This document shows positions 1 through 8,230 of a stretch of 64,000 nt of DNA, one piece after another. The DNA comes from Planctomycetota bacterium. GTDB lineage: Bacteria; Planctomycetota; UBA8108; UBA1146. The notes beneath the pieces were generated by a model, which saw nothing but the letters and a program-made list of their open reading frames with translations, was not told the origin of the DNA and made no database searches. A program made the position numbers and the translations under genes. How positions within the stretch are numbered: position 1 is the first letter of the stretch; the number at the start of each line of letters is the position of its first letter. The DNA is taken from the NCBI GenBank assembly GCA_016776905.1, contig JADHSM010000008.1, forward strand, positions 62,001 through 126,000. Reading direction: 5' to 3'.

Positions 1-692
1 GCCGCAAGTATGCAGCCATGGTCGCGGCACTGGACGAAGGTGTCGGAAAGATTCGATCCGCTCTTTCACGAAAAAAGATTGAAAAAGATACTTTGATCGT
101 CTTCCTCTCCGACAATGGAGGAGCCACAAACAATGCTTCTGACAATGGGACATGGCGAGGAATGAAAGGAAGTAAATGGGAAGGGGGCCATAGAGTTCCT
201 TTTGTTTTCCATTGGCCGGGACGATTCGATTCCGGAGAGAATTCTTCCCTGATATCCAGTCTGGATCTCACTCCCACATTTCTTGCTGCCGCAGGCTCTC
301 CGACTCCGACCCCATCCCCTGAGCTCGACGGTCTCAATCTTCTTCCTCTCCTCGAAGACAGCACTCATGTGATCTCACGTGAAACTCTATATTGGAGGCG
401 TACAGTCGCAGCAGCAGTTCGACAGGGGGATTGGAAGCTGATACGTATCGAGGAAGAGAACTCGGATTACAAGAAACCGATACTCGTCCAACTCTCTCTT
501 GATCCCGGTGAAACCACCAATCGTGCTACGGAAGAACCCGAACGGGTGAAACACCTTTTGGGTCTTTTAAAAGAATGGGAGTTAGAGTTGACTCCCCCAC
601 GTTGGGAAACGGGAGACATCTGGCGTCGATACCAAAGGCAGAAGCACGAAATCGACCTTCTAGGGAGAGAAGAGGAACGGAAGTTACCTTGA
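1..692 (+). CDS. Sulfatase (formylglycine-dependent), C-terminal part
   Basis: The gene enters from the left edge: the frame is open through base 3, and the residues before the first visible Met continue the family pattern (RKYAAMVAALDEGVG), so the ORF-track start is internal. The visible part holds the SDNGG motif that supplies metal ligands in alkaline-phosphatase-fold sulfatases, followed by the KGSKWEGGHRVP block that helps bind the sulfate ester. The catalytic Cys/Ser-x-Pro-x-Arg motif and the signal peptide would be upstream and are not visible. Such enzymes usually act in the periplasm or outside the cell on sulfated polysaccharides; the substrate cannot be told from this fragment. The gene ends in TGA and is convergent with the glycosyltransferase that follows on the other strand. 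Confidence 0.9.
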   Translation, partial: RKYAAMVAALDEGVGKIRSALSRKKIEKDTLIVFLSDNGGATNNASDNGTWRGMKGSKWEGGHRVPFVFHWPGRFDSGENSSLISSLDLTPTFLAAAGSPTPTPSPELDGLNLLPLLEDSTHVISRETLYWRRTVAAAVRQGDWKLIRIEEENSDYKKPILVQLSLDPGETTNRATEEPERVKHLLGLLKEWELELTPPRWETGDIWRRYQRQKHEIDLLGREEERKLP

Positions 693-727
693 TTTCACTC
701 TTCTAAATCAATGATGACGGAAGTCTT

Positions 728-1810
728 TTAACTGATGGTGAATGGACTCCCACAGTTCCCAATATTCTCTATCAAATCAGCCCAAGCGATCCGCTCTTTC
801 TCTAAGTCATGATTCGAAGAGAGTCGCTCGGAAGCGGCTTTCAATTCCTGACGATATTCCTCGTCGGAGATAAATTCTTGAAGGCGTCGAGCCAACCCTG
901 TCGCAGATCCCACACTAAATAAACCGGGATGTTTCACTCCCAAGAGTCCCGTATTGCCAGGTATACGACTGGCGATGATCGGGATCCTCCCCATGACGGC
1001 TTCTCCAACAATGTTGGCTCCTCCCTCGTGGAGAGATGGCTGAATCAGAAGGTGACTTGAGCCTAACCACCTCCGAAGTCCTCCTTGGGTAACCACTCCC
1101 TTCCAGCGCCATGAAAGCCCACATGCAGAAATTCGATGTTCTGAATTTTCAACAGCACGCTTATACTTCTGCCCCGAGACCGATCCGAAGTGGAGGACCT
1201 CCAACCGAGGGCTCACTTCTTCTGTTTTGATTCTTTCAGCCAATAGTTTTTCGAGAGCCCTGACTGGAAGAAGCGGGTCCTTCACACTTCGAAAATTAGC
1301 CACCACAACTGCCCGTATTCCCGAACTTGCAGGCTTTATAGATGACGGGAGTGGCTTTGCGCCTTGTGCTATAAATTTAGTCTTTTTGGCCCACTGCCGG
1401 CGGTCAGCTTTGGGATATAAGCGAGAGAAGCCAGCGGCGAGCGTCACAATGGCATCCGCATTTGAGCACACAAACTGGAAGTCTTTTGAAATGCTCCCAC
1501 TCTTCAGTAATGGCTGAAACAGATCGGTCCCACTGACGATGAAAATTAATGGGGGCCGTTGAGCCATGGATTGCCATACTCTGAGAGCACGCATCGAGTG
1601 CAGTGAATGAAGAGCGATGATCATGTCCTGATCAGAAATCAGCTGACGAATCTGTGGGACCGAAAAGGTACTTCCCTTATCAGTCCCACGTGTGGACAGA
1701 GTGACCACCTTGTGACCTGATTGCCTCCAATGCCGGAGCAACCTTTGAGAAGTGCTCACGTTTCCAGAAGGTGCCCCCCCCGGTGACGGGTCCAAGTATC
1801 CAATTTTCAT
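728..1810 (-). CDS. SenB-like (TIGR04348-type) glycosyltransferase, GT4 fold
   Basis: A 360-residue GT-B glycosyltransferase. The C-terminal block HEGGANIVGEAVMGRIPIIA, followed by a GNTGLLG stretch, and the N-terminal IALHSLHS...VSGTDLF pattern match the family that includes SenB, the selenosugar synthase of selenoneine biosynthesis, better than generic GT4 enzymes. No SenA-like or SelD-like gene is in the window, so a selenium role is not shown; the family also has uncharacterised members. No signal peptide, so cytosolic. It follows lpxA on the minus strand, but between the two lies an array of four 20-bp repeats, each with its own stop and start codon. The ATG used here is the last of four. 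No Shine-Dalgarno sequence is visible, so translation may depend on coupling through the array. Confidence 0.7.
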   Translation of the reverse strand: MKIGYLDPSPGGAPSGNVSTSQRLLRHWRQSGHKVVTLSTRGTDKGSTFSVPQIRQLISDQDMIIALHSLHSMRALRVWQSMAQRPPLIFIVSGTDLFQPLLKSGSISKDFQFVCSNADAIVTLAAGFSRLYPKADRRQWAKKTKFIAQGAKPLPSSIKPASSGIRAVVVANFRSVKDPLLPVRALEKLLAERIKTEEVSPRLEVLHFGSVSGQKYKRAVENSEHRISACGLSWRWKGVVTQGGLRRWLGSSHLLIQPSLHEGGANIVGEAVMGRIPIIASRIPGNTGLLGVKHPGLFSVGSATGLARRLQEFISDEEYRQELKAASERLSSNHDLEKERIAWADLIENIGNCGSPFTIS

Positions 1811-1883
1811 ATCGACTTCACTGTGTTCATATCGACTTCACTGTTTTCATATCGAATTCACTGTTTTCATATCAAATTCACTG
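1804..1883 (-). repeat. Four 20-bp tandem repeats carrying stop and start codons
   Basis: Four head-to-tail 20-bp units fill the lpxA/glycosyltransferase junction. On the minus strand the unit is CAGTGAAGTCGATATGAAAA with 1-3 changes between copies. The first copy holds the lpxA stop (CAG TGA) and the last holds the glycosyltransferase start (ATG AAA). Each of the three additional ATGs opens a 7-codon ORF (MKTVNSI, MKTVKSI, MNTVKSI) whose TGA overlaps the next ATG as ATGA. This is read directly from the sequence; a role in translational coupling is inference. Confidence 0.97.
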
Positions 1884-2690
1884 TGGTAAGTCTTGATCTT
1901 GCGACGTGAAACTGGCCATAGAAACTCCGGTAGCGACTCCCCTTGCAGAATCAGCGATGAAATTTGCGAGTTCTAAAATCTCAGGAACCTTGCTTTGGAG
2001 TAAGAGTTCGGTCGCTTCTGGAATCGTCTTTTTCCCACGGAAAAGCAAACGATGAGCATCCTGAATGGCTCTTCTGATATCTGCTGAAAATCCCGCTCTT
2101 CGAAGGCCGATGACGTTCACGCCTCTGATGACAGCACGATCTCCCGTCGACAACATAAAGGAAGGTATATCCTGAACGGCGACAGCAGCCCCACCGAGCA
2201 TGACAAAGCGACCCACTCTGCAAAACTGATGGACCAATGAGTTGGCAGACAGAAATGCTCCATCTCCCACTTTGACATGTCCTGCCAAAGAACAATGGTT
2301 CGCAAGAATCACTCCATCGCCCACTTCACAATCATGAGCCACATGAGAACCCACCATCAGTAAACAACGCTGTCCAATTTGAGTCTTCCCCCCGGGGCGA
2401 GAAGCCCGGTGAACCGTAGAAAATTCTCTGAGTACCGTGTGGGCTCCGATTTCACATGAGCTGGGCTCTCGTGCCCAAGTCAGATCTTGTGGTTCGTGGC
2501 CCACCACCACTTGCATATGCACCTCAACGGATTCCCCCAGAACAGTTCTCTCGCCAATGTATGCATGCGAAAAGATCTTGCAGCCATCGCCGATCGTCAC
2601 GTCTTTTCCGATTTGACAAAATGGGCCTACTTCGACTCCCTTGCCAATTTTTGCACTCTCATGAATCACTGCTGTCGGATGAATACTCAA
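1878..2690 (-). CDS. lpxA: UDP-N-acetylglucosamine acyltransferase
   Basis: LpxA performs the first step of lipid A synthesis: it moves an R-3-hydroxyacyl chain from acyl carrier protein to the 3-OH of UDP-GlcNAc in the cytosol. The 270 residues begin with left-handed beta-helix hexapeptide repeats (IHPTAVIHESAKIGKGVEVG). The catalytic histidine lies in the conserved GSHVAHDCEVG motif, followed by the ANHCSLAGHV and VHQFCRVGRF blocks and a helical C-terminal domain ending the trimeric fold. Length is normal for the family. The ATG start gives the expected N-terminus. It follows a membrane protein gene by 36 bases in the same direction and is followed by the glycosyltransferase. LpxC, FabZ and LpxB are not adjacent, unlike in Proteobacteria. 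Confidence 0.96.
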   Translation of the reverse strand: MSIHPTAVIHESAKIGKGVEVGPFCQIGKDVTIGDGCKIFSHAYIGERTVLGESVEVHMQVVVGHEPQDLTWAREPSSCEIGAHTVLREFSTVHRASRPGGKTQIGQRCLLMVGSHVAHDCEVGDGVILANHCSLAGHVKVGDGAFLSANSLVHQFCRVGRFVMLGGAAVAVQDIPSFMLSTGDRAVIRGVNVIGLRRAGFSADIRRAIQDAHRLLFRGKKTIPEATELLLQSKVPEILELANFIADSARGVATGVSMASFTSQDQDLPQ

Positions 2691-2726
2691 CTTGTTACTC
2701 GTCTTTCAGTGAGAAATGGTACGGGG

Positions 2727-3716
2727 TTATCCCTTGGTAGCAGGGACAGTATTCTGACGTTTCTCAGGAACGATTCGTAAGTGACCCGGAATCCTCTGGC
2801 GGTCTTCCCATTCCCACTGCCATGCTATTCTCGTTCGATGCAGATAATCGTCAGCAGACCCAGGATCCAAAAAACTATCACGATTAAGAATGTCCCGCAG
2901 AGCCAGATCAGCAACGTGATAAATCTTAAGTTCGTCTTTTTCTAAATCCTCGAAACCCGGATAAATCCCCGCCAGTTGCACCGGTCGCTCATCGCGCAGA
3001 GCATCTAAAAGGTAAGGGACTGCCGGAGCACCAATCACGACCAACTCGCCAACGACTTCATTGTAGGTTCGTGAATCCAGAGTATCTGTCATGGCATCCA
3101 AAAGACCGAGGACTTCCGTATTCCCCAATATCTGCCCTGACAACACGTTGCTTGCGATCAAGGTTGAAGCCCGCCTCCTGATATCTCGTTGAGCCAGTAC
3201 ATTATCCGTACGTCCATTCATCAGTGGCTCCGGAAAGGATAGGTCTTGCAGGAGTTTTCCTGAACTGTCTTCGAGAACTCCTGTGAATTTTCCGTGGTAC
3301 TGATGCTCAAGGTGCTGAGAAGACTCCCCGAAATCAAAGGTCAATGCTTGGTAATATTCACAGGAAAGAGATCCCTGTAACAAGTAATCGTAGTCCTGAT
3401 CCACAATCACAAATCCATGCTGACTCATTGAACGTTTCAAAATCAGATCGATGATATTAATTTCAGTTTCATCCCCATCGATGGATTCGGTGAGTACGAC
3501 TTTGACTTTGCCACGGCTCAATGCGTTTTCTACAGGAACTTCCTCATGTGACTTATTCGGGAGAGCCGTGTAGATCAATATCGGGGTCAGGCCCAAAATG
3601 ATCAATAATCCCAAACTTCTCAATGATCCCCGATTTTCGCGGCTCACGGACACTTCAGAATCAGGCCTAGGAGCCTTTTCCTCATTTTGGTCAGAAGAAC
3701 TTTTCGAATCGTCCAT
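2727..3716 (-). CDS. Single-span membrane protein with CsgG/LpoB-like domain
   Basis: Not assignable to a named gene. The 329 residues start with an acidic, Ser-rich cytoplasmic segment of about 30 residues, then one membrane span (LGLLIILGLTPILIYTAL), so the rest is probably periplasmic. Residues about 70-190 (VKVVLTES...HGFVIVDQDYDYLLQGSLS) have the pattern of CsgG/FlgT/LpoB-type domains, which typically read ...dYlLeGsl; this is inference. A later stretch, IGAPAVPYLLDALRD, resembles one HEAT repeat. It is the first gene of a minus-strand run with lpxA and the glycosyltransferase, which suggests an envelope role. Divergent from dapF, with an 18-bp tandem repeat array between them. Confidence 0.6.
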   Translation of the reverse strand: MDDSKSSSDQNEEKAPRPDSEVSVSRENRGSLRSLGLLIILGLTPILIYTALPNKSHEEVPVENALSRGKVKVVLTESIDGDETEINIIDLILKRSMSQHGFVIVDQDYDYLLQGSLSCEYYQALTFDFGESSQHLEHQYHGKFTGVLEDSSGKLLQDLSFPEPLMNGRTDNVLAQRDIRRRASTLIASNVLSGQILGNTEVLGLLDAMTDTLDSRTYNEVVGELVVIGAPAVPYLLDALRDERPVQLAGIYPGFEDLEKDELKIYHVADLALRDILNRDSFLDPGSADDYLHRTRIAWQWEWEDRQRIPGHLRIVPEKRQNTVPATKG

Positions 3717-3845
3717 GGAACAATCATCCTCTCGATCCAGTCACCCATTTCACTTATCATTCGAGTCTGAAGAGACGTCCGATGCAACACTCCTCCAGCG
3801 AAGTCGATCTCACTCGAGGACCTGATCAATAGGCCTTCTTTTCTG

Positions 3846-3910
3846 GAGAACTCTTGTTTTCTTGAGAACTCTTGTTTTCTTGAGAACTCTTGTTTTCTTG
3901 AGAACTCTTG
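3846..3910. repeat. 18-bp tandem repeat array (3.6 copies) upstream of dapF
   Basis: Three perfect copies of GAGAACTCTTGTTTTCTT at 3846-3863, 3864-3881 and 3882-3899, plus the first 11 bases of a fourth. It lies in the divergent intergenic region between dapF and the minus-strand membrane protein, within about 20-85 bases of the dapF start, so it may be in the dapF leader. The minus-strand ORFs it creates (EFSRKQ repeats) are by-products and not called as genes. Confidence 0.95.
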
Positions 3911-3928
3911 CCGAAATGACGAAAATTG

Positions 3929-4795
3929 ATGAGTAGGGGAAATTTGAGCCACGTTCCTTTGAAATTTCTAAAAGCACACGGAGCCGGTAACGACTTTATC
4001 GTTCTCGACGAAATAAACGGACACCTGGCGGAAGATCTGGGTCCACTTGCCCGACGTCTCACCTGTCGCAGAACAGGTATCGGAGCGGATGGATTACTCG
4101 TCATCAGGAGAAATGAAGGCATTCCCGCCATGGAATGCTGGAATGCAGACGGCAGCCGAGCAGAAGCGTGCGGGAATGGCCTCCGCGTCGTATCTCGGAT
4201 CCTGTTTGAAAAAGAGGGCGCCCATCAAATCCTGACCGACTCCGGGATGGTTCCTGTCGAAATCTATCTTTCAGACTCCGGAGAATTCCTGTCGCGAGCA
4301 GTTCTAGGTCCAGTGGTCTGTTCCGCTCCCTTAGACTTTGAGATTCAAGGCCAGCACTTCTCAGGGATACCTGTCAATGTTGGAAATCCTCATTTGGTCG
4401 TCTCGCAAGAAGCATTAACTGGATTCGATCCCGTCAGAGAACTGGGTCCTACTCTGGAAGCGTCCGCCCCTGAGAGAGTCAATGTCGGGTTTTATGTGAT
4501 TGAAGAGAAGAACAAACTTCAGCTACGAGTCTGGGAACGCGGATGCGGCGAGACTCTCGCCTGTGGGACAGGGGCCGTAGCCGCTGTCGTGGCATTACAA
4601 CAGAAGAACTTGCTCGAAGATGAAGTGACGGTATCCATGCCGGGGGGTGAATTATTCATCCGCAAAGTGAACTCCAGCGGAGCAACTCATATGGCGATCA
4701 CAGGTCCGGCCGAAATCACCTTCACCGGTGAAGTCGACCTATCTGCCAAGGGATTGTTACCCACTGTGAAAAAGTTGGACTCTCTCCAGACTTAG
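3929..4795 (+). CDS. dapF: Diaminopimelate epimerase
   Basis: DapF converts LL- to meso-diaminopimelate, the last step before use in lysine and peptidoglycan synthesis. Both catalytic cysteines are visible in their family motifs: ECWNADGSRAEACGNGLR and ERGCGETLACGTGAVAA, one in each half of the pseudo-symmetric fold. The N-terminal FLKAHGAGNDFIVLDE motif is typical. The track starts at a TTG (3926); the ATG at 3929 is as likely, and the homologous region only begins near residue 10, so a TTG further in is also possible. No clear ribosome binding site. It is a single gene, convergent with purM. Presence of DapF implies a diaminopimelate cell wall. Confidence 0.95.
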   Translation: MSRGNLSHVPLKFLKAHGAGNDFIVLDEINGHLAEDLGPLARRLTCRRTGIGADGLLVIRRNEGIPAMECWNADGSRAEACGNGLRVVSRILFEKEGAHQILTDSGMVPVEIYLSDSGEFLSRAVLGPVVCSAPLDFEIQGQHFSGIPVNVGNPHLVVSQEALTGFDPVRELGPTLEASAPERVNVGFYVIEEKNKLQLRVWERGCGETLACGTGAVAAVVALQQKNLLEDEVTVSMPGGELFIRKVNSSGATHMAITGPAEITFTGEVDLSAKGLLPTVKKLDSLQT

Positions 4796-4814
4796 AAATC
4801 TCATCGACTCGATT

Positions 4815-5909
4815 TCAGGGATGGATTTGAACTCCATCACCCTCACACACGGAGCCGATGATCCACGCTTTTTCACCCAATTCACGGAACCGCTCTGTCA
4901 GTCTCTCCGCTTCATCAGCAGCCACGATCACAGCCATGCCAATGCCCTGATTGAAAACTCGATCCATCTCAGACTCTTCGACAGGACCTCTCTCTTCAAT
5001 CAGTTGAAAAATGGGCGGACGTTCCCATGAAGATCTCTGGAGGGTAATCGATAAATCCTCAGGAAGAACACGAGGTAGGTTTTCGAGCAAACCTCCTCCA
5101 GTGATATGGGCCAGTGCATGAATAGCACTTCGATCCTGATCCAAAACCTCGAGCAAAGACTTCACATAGATACGGGTGGGTTTCAAAAGTTCTTCACCCA
5201 AAGTACAACCCCAACCAGCGGGATCTTGGTCGAGAGGTAAAGCTCCAGAGCCTTCCATCAGGACACGTCTCACGAGAGAAAACCCGTTGGAATGCACGCC
5301 GCTGGATCCCAGTCCAATGACTTTGTCACCCGATCGAACAGTCGAGCCGTCTAGGATTTCATCTTTCTCGACAACTCCTACTGAGAATCCGGCGAGGTCG
5401 AGTTCACCCGGCTTATAGAAGCCTGGCATTTCCGCAGTTTCTCCGCCCAGCAAGGCGCAACCACTCTGACGACACCCCTCGGCTATTCCTTCAACCACCG
5501 TAGCGATCGCATCGGCAGAGATTTTCCCTGTCGCGACATAGTCCAAGAAAAACAGAGGACGTGCTCCGCCCACGATCAAATCGTTGACACACATTGCGAC
5601 CAGATCGATTCCTACCGAATCTAATACCCCACAACTGAAAGCAACTTTCAGTTTGGTACCGACGCCATCCGTCGCTCCCACAAGAATAGGGTTTTTCATC
5701 GGTTTACCGAAGAGCCCGCCATCGTTGTCTAACAGTCGGAAGAATCCTCCGAATGCTCCATGCGAACCTGCCAGCACTCGATCATCCTGAGTAGACTGCA
5801 CAGCTTCACGGATCCGGTCGACCACTTCATTTCCGGCATCGATATCGACACCCGAATCTCTGTATGTGACTTTTTTTGATCGAGCATCCACGGGTGTATC
5901 ATCGGCCAC
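4815..5909 (-). CDS. purM: Phosphoribosylformylglycinamidine cyclo-ligase (AIR synthetase)
   Basis: PurM closes the imidazole ring in purine synthesis, turning FGAM to AIR with ATP. The 364 residues carry the family signatures: YRDSGVDIDAGNEVVDRI near the start, ILVGATDGVGTKLKVA (ATP and substrate binding), MCVNDLIVGGARPLFFLDY, and GGETAEMPGFY in the centre, then the HITGGGLLENLPRVLP block. Length and domain order are complete. The start overlaps the end of the upstream membrane-protein gene by 11 bases, so the two are probably co-transcribed. Other pur genes are not nearby. Confidence 0.96.
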   Translation of the reverse strand: MADDTPVDARSKKVTYRDSGVDIDAGNEVVDRIREAVQSTQDDRVLAGSHGAFGGFFRLLDNDGGLFGKPMKNPILVGATDGVGTKLKVAFSCGVLDSVGIDLVAMCVNDLIVGGARPLFFLDYVATGKISADAIATVVEGIAEGCRQSGCALLGGETAEMPGFYKPGELDLAGFSVGVVEKDEILDGSTVRSGDKVIGLGSSGVHSNGFSLVRRVLMEGSGALPLDQDPAGWGCTLGEELLKPTRIYVKSLLEVLDQDRSAIHALAHITGGGLLENLPRVLPEDLSITLQRSSWERPPIFQLIEERGPVEESEMDRVFNQGIGMAVIVAADEAERLTERFRELGEKAWIIGSVCEGDGVQIHP

Positions 5910-6432
5910 GAACGAGCTCCTCTCTCTGGACTTCCCAGAGCCATTTCTCTTCTAGGTCATACTTTCTGAGCATTCTACGACTTCTTCGAGCACGAGGATC
6001 ATCCCCCATGCGACGCGCGACTTGCCAATCAAGAAAGAGCAAATCGATATCTCTAGAATCGTGCTTCAATCCCTGATCGAGAGAAGTCCTGGCTTGATCC
6101 AAACGACCCCGAAGATAAGACCTTTGTGCTTCGTCGAGAGCCGCTTCTACCCTTTGCTTCGTCTGCTCAATGCGCTCATTCGAAGTCCAGTGGTACGTCC
6201 ATATCAATGTCGCGAGAGAACAGCTGATCCCTGCCAGTAGACTGATCACGAGAAACAATTGTCGATCCCCGCCCACTCTCAAATGAGAAGCGGCATGAAG
6301 GGTCCAACTCGCTGTACCAAAGAGGAACAGCAATAATCCTGGGGAATATCGCCCATGAAGGAGCAACGGTAATCCCGGAATTATAGCGGACAACATATAC
6401 AAGATTCTCACAGGATGACCTCCCTTCGGCAT
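5899..6432 (-). CDS. Small membrane protein with C-terminal TPR-like helices
   Basis: I call the start at ATG 6432 rather than the track's 6630, since the longer frame would run through the divergent ThiE start. The resulting 177 residues have two to three hydrophobic spans (ILYMLSAIIPGLPLLLHG, PGLLLFLFGTASW, LFLVISLLAGISCSLATLIW), then a charged helical tail whose LRGRLDQARTSLDQGLKHD pattern resembles a tetratricopeptide motif. The function is not recognised. It overlaps purM by 11 bases, so it is probably upstream in one operon with it. The 81-base gap to the divergent thiamine gene should hold both promoters. Confidence 0.6.
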   Translation of the reverse strand: MPKGGHPVRILYMLSAIIPGLPLLLHGRYSPGLLLFLFGTASWTLHAASHLRVGGDRQLFLVISLLAGISCSLATLIWTYHWTSNERIEQTKQRVEAALDEAQRSYLRGRLDQARTSLDQGLKHDSRDIDLLFLDWQVARRMGDDPRARRSRRMLRKYDLEEKWLWEVQREELVRGR

Positions 6433-6513
6433 GCAGTGTAAGGGTGTATTGGCCCCGAGGGGAGCGTAATGGTATGGCTTGATGAAGAGCCTTTCTCCGA
6501 CCACTCTGGGGGC

Positions 6514-7602
6514 ATGAATATACAGCCATCTCCTGACTCCCTCGATCCCGGCTTCCAGAGAACTCTGGATGCGGCCCTTCACCGCCTGACCGAAGGATTG
6601 AGGACGCTGGAGGACCCCTGCCGCTTCCACCTGCAGAATTCGCCATTAGCGGCGGGCTGGCAAGACCTCCGCAGGAGAGCTTCCGGAATACGGGTTCAGT
6701 TAGAAAAACGATGGGGCCCACTCGGCGCGATCCGGGATCTCTCAGGAGATCCTCTGAGTGCCGTCGATGGGACCGGGCCCCACGCCCATCTCCAAGGTCT
6801 GCTCGCAGCCAATACCTCAAGAGTTCGGGAAGCGTCCCGCTCCATCGAGGAACAACTTCGATTGGTCGATTCAGACTTGGCTCAACAGATGCAGGAAATC
6901 CGTTACTCGATATATTCACTCGACAGTATCTGCACCGGAATTTTGACTCGGGGTAAATCACTCGAGGACAGACGACTATATCTGCTCGTCACAGAATCCC
7001 TGTGCCGAGGAGATATTTACGAGACCACCGAAGCCGCTATCGCCGGTGGCGCCGACATTGTCCAACTTCGAGAGAAGGACTGCCCGACGGGTCAACTCCT
7101 CGAAATGGCACGGCGATTACGAGCCATCACAGAGAAAACAGACACTCTTCTGATGATTAATGACCATATCGCAGTGGCTCAATTATCTGGAGCGGATGGA
7201 GTCCACCTCGGCCAAGAAGATGTCCCTCCCCACGAAGCACGAAAAATATTGGGGCCCGATGCCATCATAGGCTTATCGACCCACTGTAAAGAACAAGCTG
7301 AAAAAGCGGCCGGCTTGGGAGCGGACTACATAGGAGTGGGACCGATTCACGAAACCCAGACAAAAGTCCACCGCTCGTCAGTCGGTACCGGATACATCAC
7401 AGAAGCTCAAAGTTGTTGCCCACTCCCCGGCTTCGCCATAGGCCGAATCGATGACACGACAATAGATGCTGTTCTCTCCGCGGGTGCTGATCGCATTGCT
7501 ATTTGCACTGGAATCATTGGAAAAGAAGACCCCGAAGCCGCCACCCGTCTCTTGGCTGAGAAACTTGAAGCTGCCCAATCCGAAAGGAATGTCGGTGCCT
7601 GA
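6514..7602 (+). CDS. thiE: ThiD2-ThiE fusion: HMP-P kinase-like plus thiamine-phosphate synthase
   Basis: The C-terminal half (from about residue 155) is thiamine-phosphate synthase, which joins HMP-PP and thiazole phosphate: RLYLLVTESLC, DIVQLREKD, LLMINDHIAVAQLSGADGVH, HLGQED and the phosphate-binding GVGPIHET motif are all present. The N-terminal ~150 residues begin with TLDAALHRLTEGLRTLEDPCRF, the signature of the ThiD2 family (PF17792), which supplies HMP-P kinase activity and is often fused to ThiE in Planctomycetes and related phyla. The start is the ATG at 6514, preceded by a CTGGGGG ribosome binding site; the track's 6469 start lacks one. The end overlaps the DedA-like gene, so both are probably translated together. 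Confidence 0.9.
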   Translation: MNIQPSPDSLDPGFQRTLDAALHRLTEGLRTLEDPCRFHLQNSPLAAGWQDLRRRASGIRVQLEKRWGPLGAIRDLSGDPLSAVDGTGPHAHLQGLLAANTSRVREASRSIEEQLRLVDSDLAQQMQEIRYSIYSLDSICTGILTRGKSLEDRRLYLLVTESLCRGDIYETTEAAIAGGADIVQLREKDCPTGQLLEMARRLRAITEKTDTLLMINDHIAVAQLSGADGVHLGQEDVPPHEARKILGPDAIIGLSTHCKEQAEKAAGLGADYIGVGPIHETQTKVHRSSVGTGYITEAQSCCPLPGFAIGRIDDTTIDAVLSAGADRIAICTGIIGKEDPEAATRLLAEKLEAAQSERNVGA

Positions 7603-8230
7603 CGATTCTCGCCCATCCGAAGATCAAGAAACCGTTTCTCAGGACTCTTTTCTCAAGCGTCTCTACCATCGAATTTTAGCCGAGTCTGAGACTCGAAGAG
7701 GCCCTGCTGTTTTAGCGACCATCTCTTTTGCAGAATCGAGTTTTTTCCCGATTCCCCCAGACCCGTTACTGATTGCATTAGGTATTGGAAATCCAAAGAG
7801 AGCCATCCCCCTCGCCGTCTTGACGACACTCGCCTCCGTTGCGGGAGGCTGGTTGGGATATGCGATAGGTGCATGGGCGTTCGATTCGGTCGGGGTCGCG
7901 ATTCTCGACTTTTTTCAAGCACACGAAATATTTGAAGAAGTACGAGAAGGATTCATCGATGTGGGATTCATCGCAGTGCTCGCAGCAGCACTGACTCCCC
8001 TCCCCTACAAGGTCTTCACCATCGCTTCAGGAGCAGCGGGAATGCCATTGGGAATATTCACTCTGGCCAGTCTCGCAGGACGCGGCATACGATTCATGGC
8101 TGAGGGAATTCTGATTCGTATTTACGGTGAGAAGATTAAAGGTTTCCTCGAACGCTGGTTCGGCTGGATCTCAATCGGAGCTTTGGTGATGGGCGTATTG
8201 GGATTTGTCGCTCTGAAGTTTTTCGTCTGA
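7595..8230 (+). CDS. DedA/VTT-domain family inner-membrane protein (YqaA-like)
   Basis: About 211 residues with the SNARE-associated/VTT pattern: ATISFAESSFFPIPPDPLLI (re-entrant loop with conserved acidic and proline residues), then transmembrane segments and the LTPLPYKVFTIASGAAGMPLGIF block typical of YqaA-type DedA proteins, thought to work as lipid scramblases or flippases. The GTG at 7595 is the best start because AAGGA sits 6 bases before it; the ATG at 7589 would be too close. It overlaps the ThiE gene by 8 bases. Its 3' end overlaps the convergent ChaN-like gene by 109 bases. Confidence 0.8.
   Translation: MPDDSRPSEDQETVSQDSFLKRLYHRILAESETRRGPAVLATISFAESSFFPIPPDPLLIALGIGNPKRAIPLAVLTTLASVAGGWLGYAIGAWAFDSVGVAILDFFQAHEIFEEVREGFIDVGFIAVLAAALTPLPYKVFTIASGAAGMPLGIFTLASLAGRGIRFMAEGILIRIYGEKIKGFLERWFGWISIGALVMGVLGFVALKFFV

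Noticed and set aside
3644-4131. Minus-strand ORFs with EFSRKQ/ENKSSQ repeats
   Set aside because: They are frames of the 18-bp noncoding repeat and of the antisense strand of dapF.
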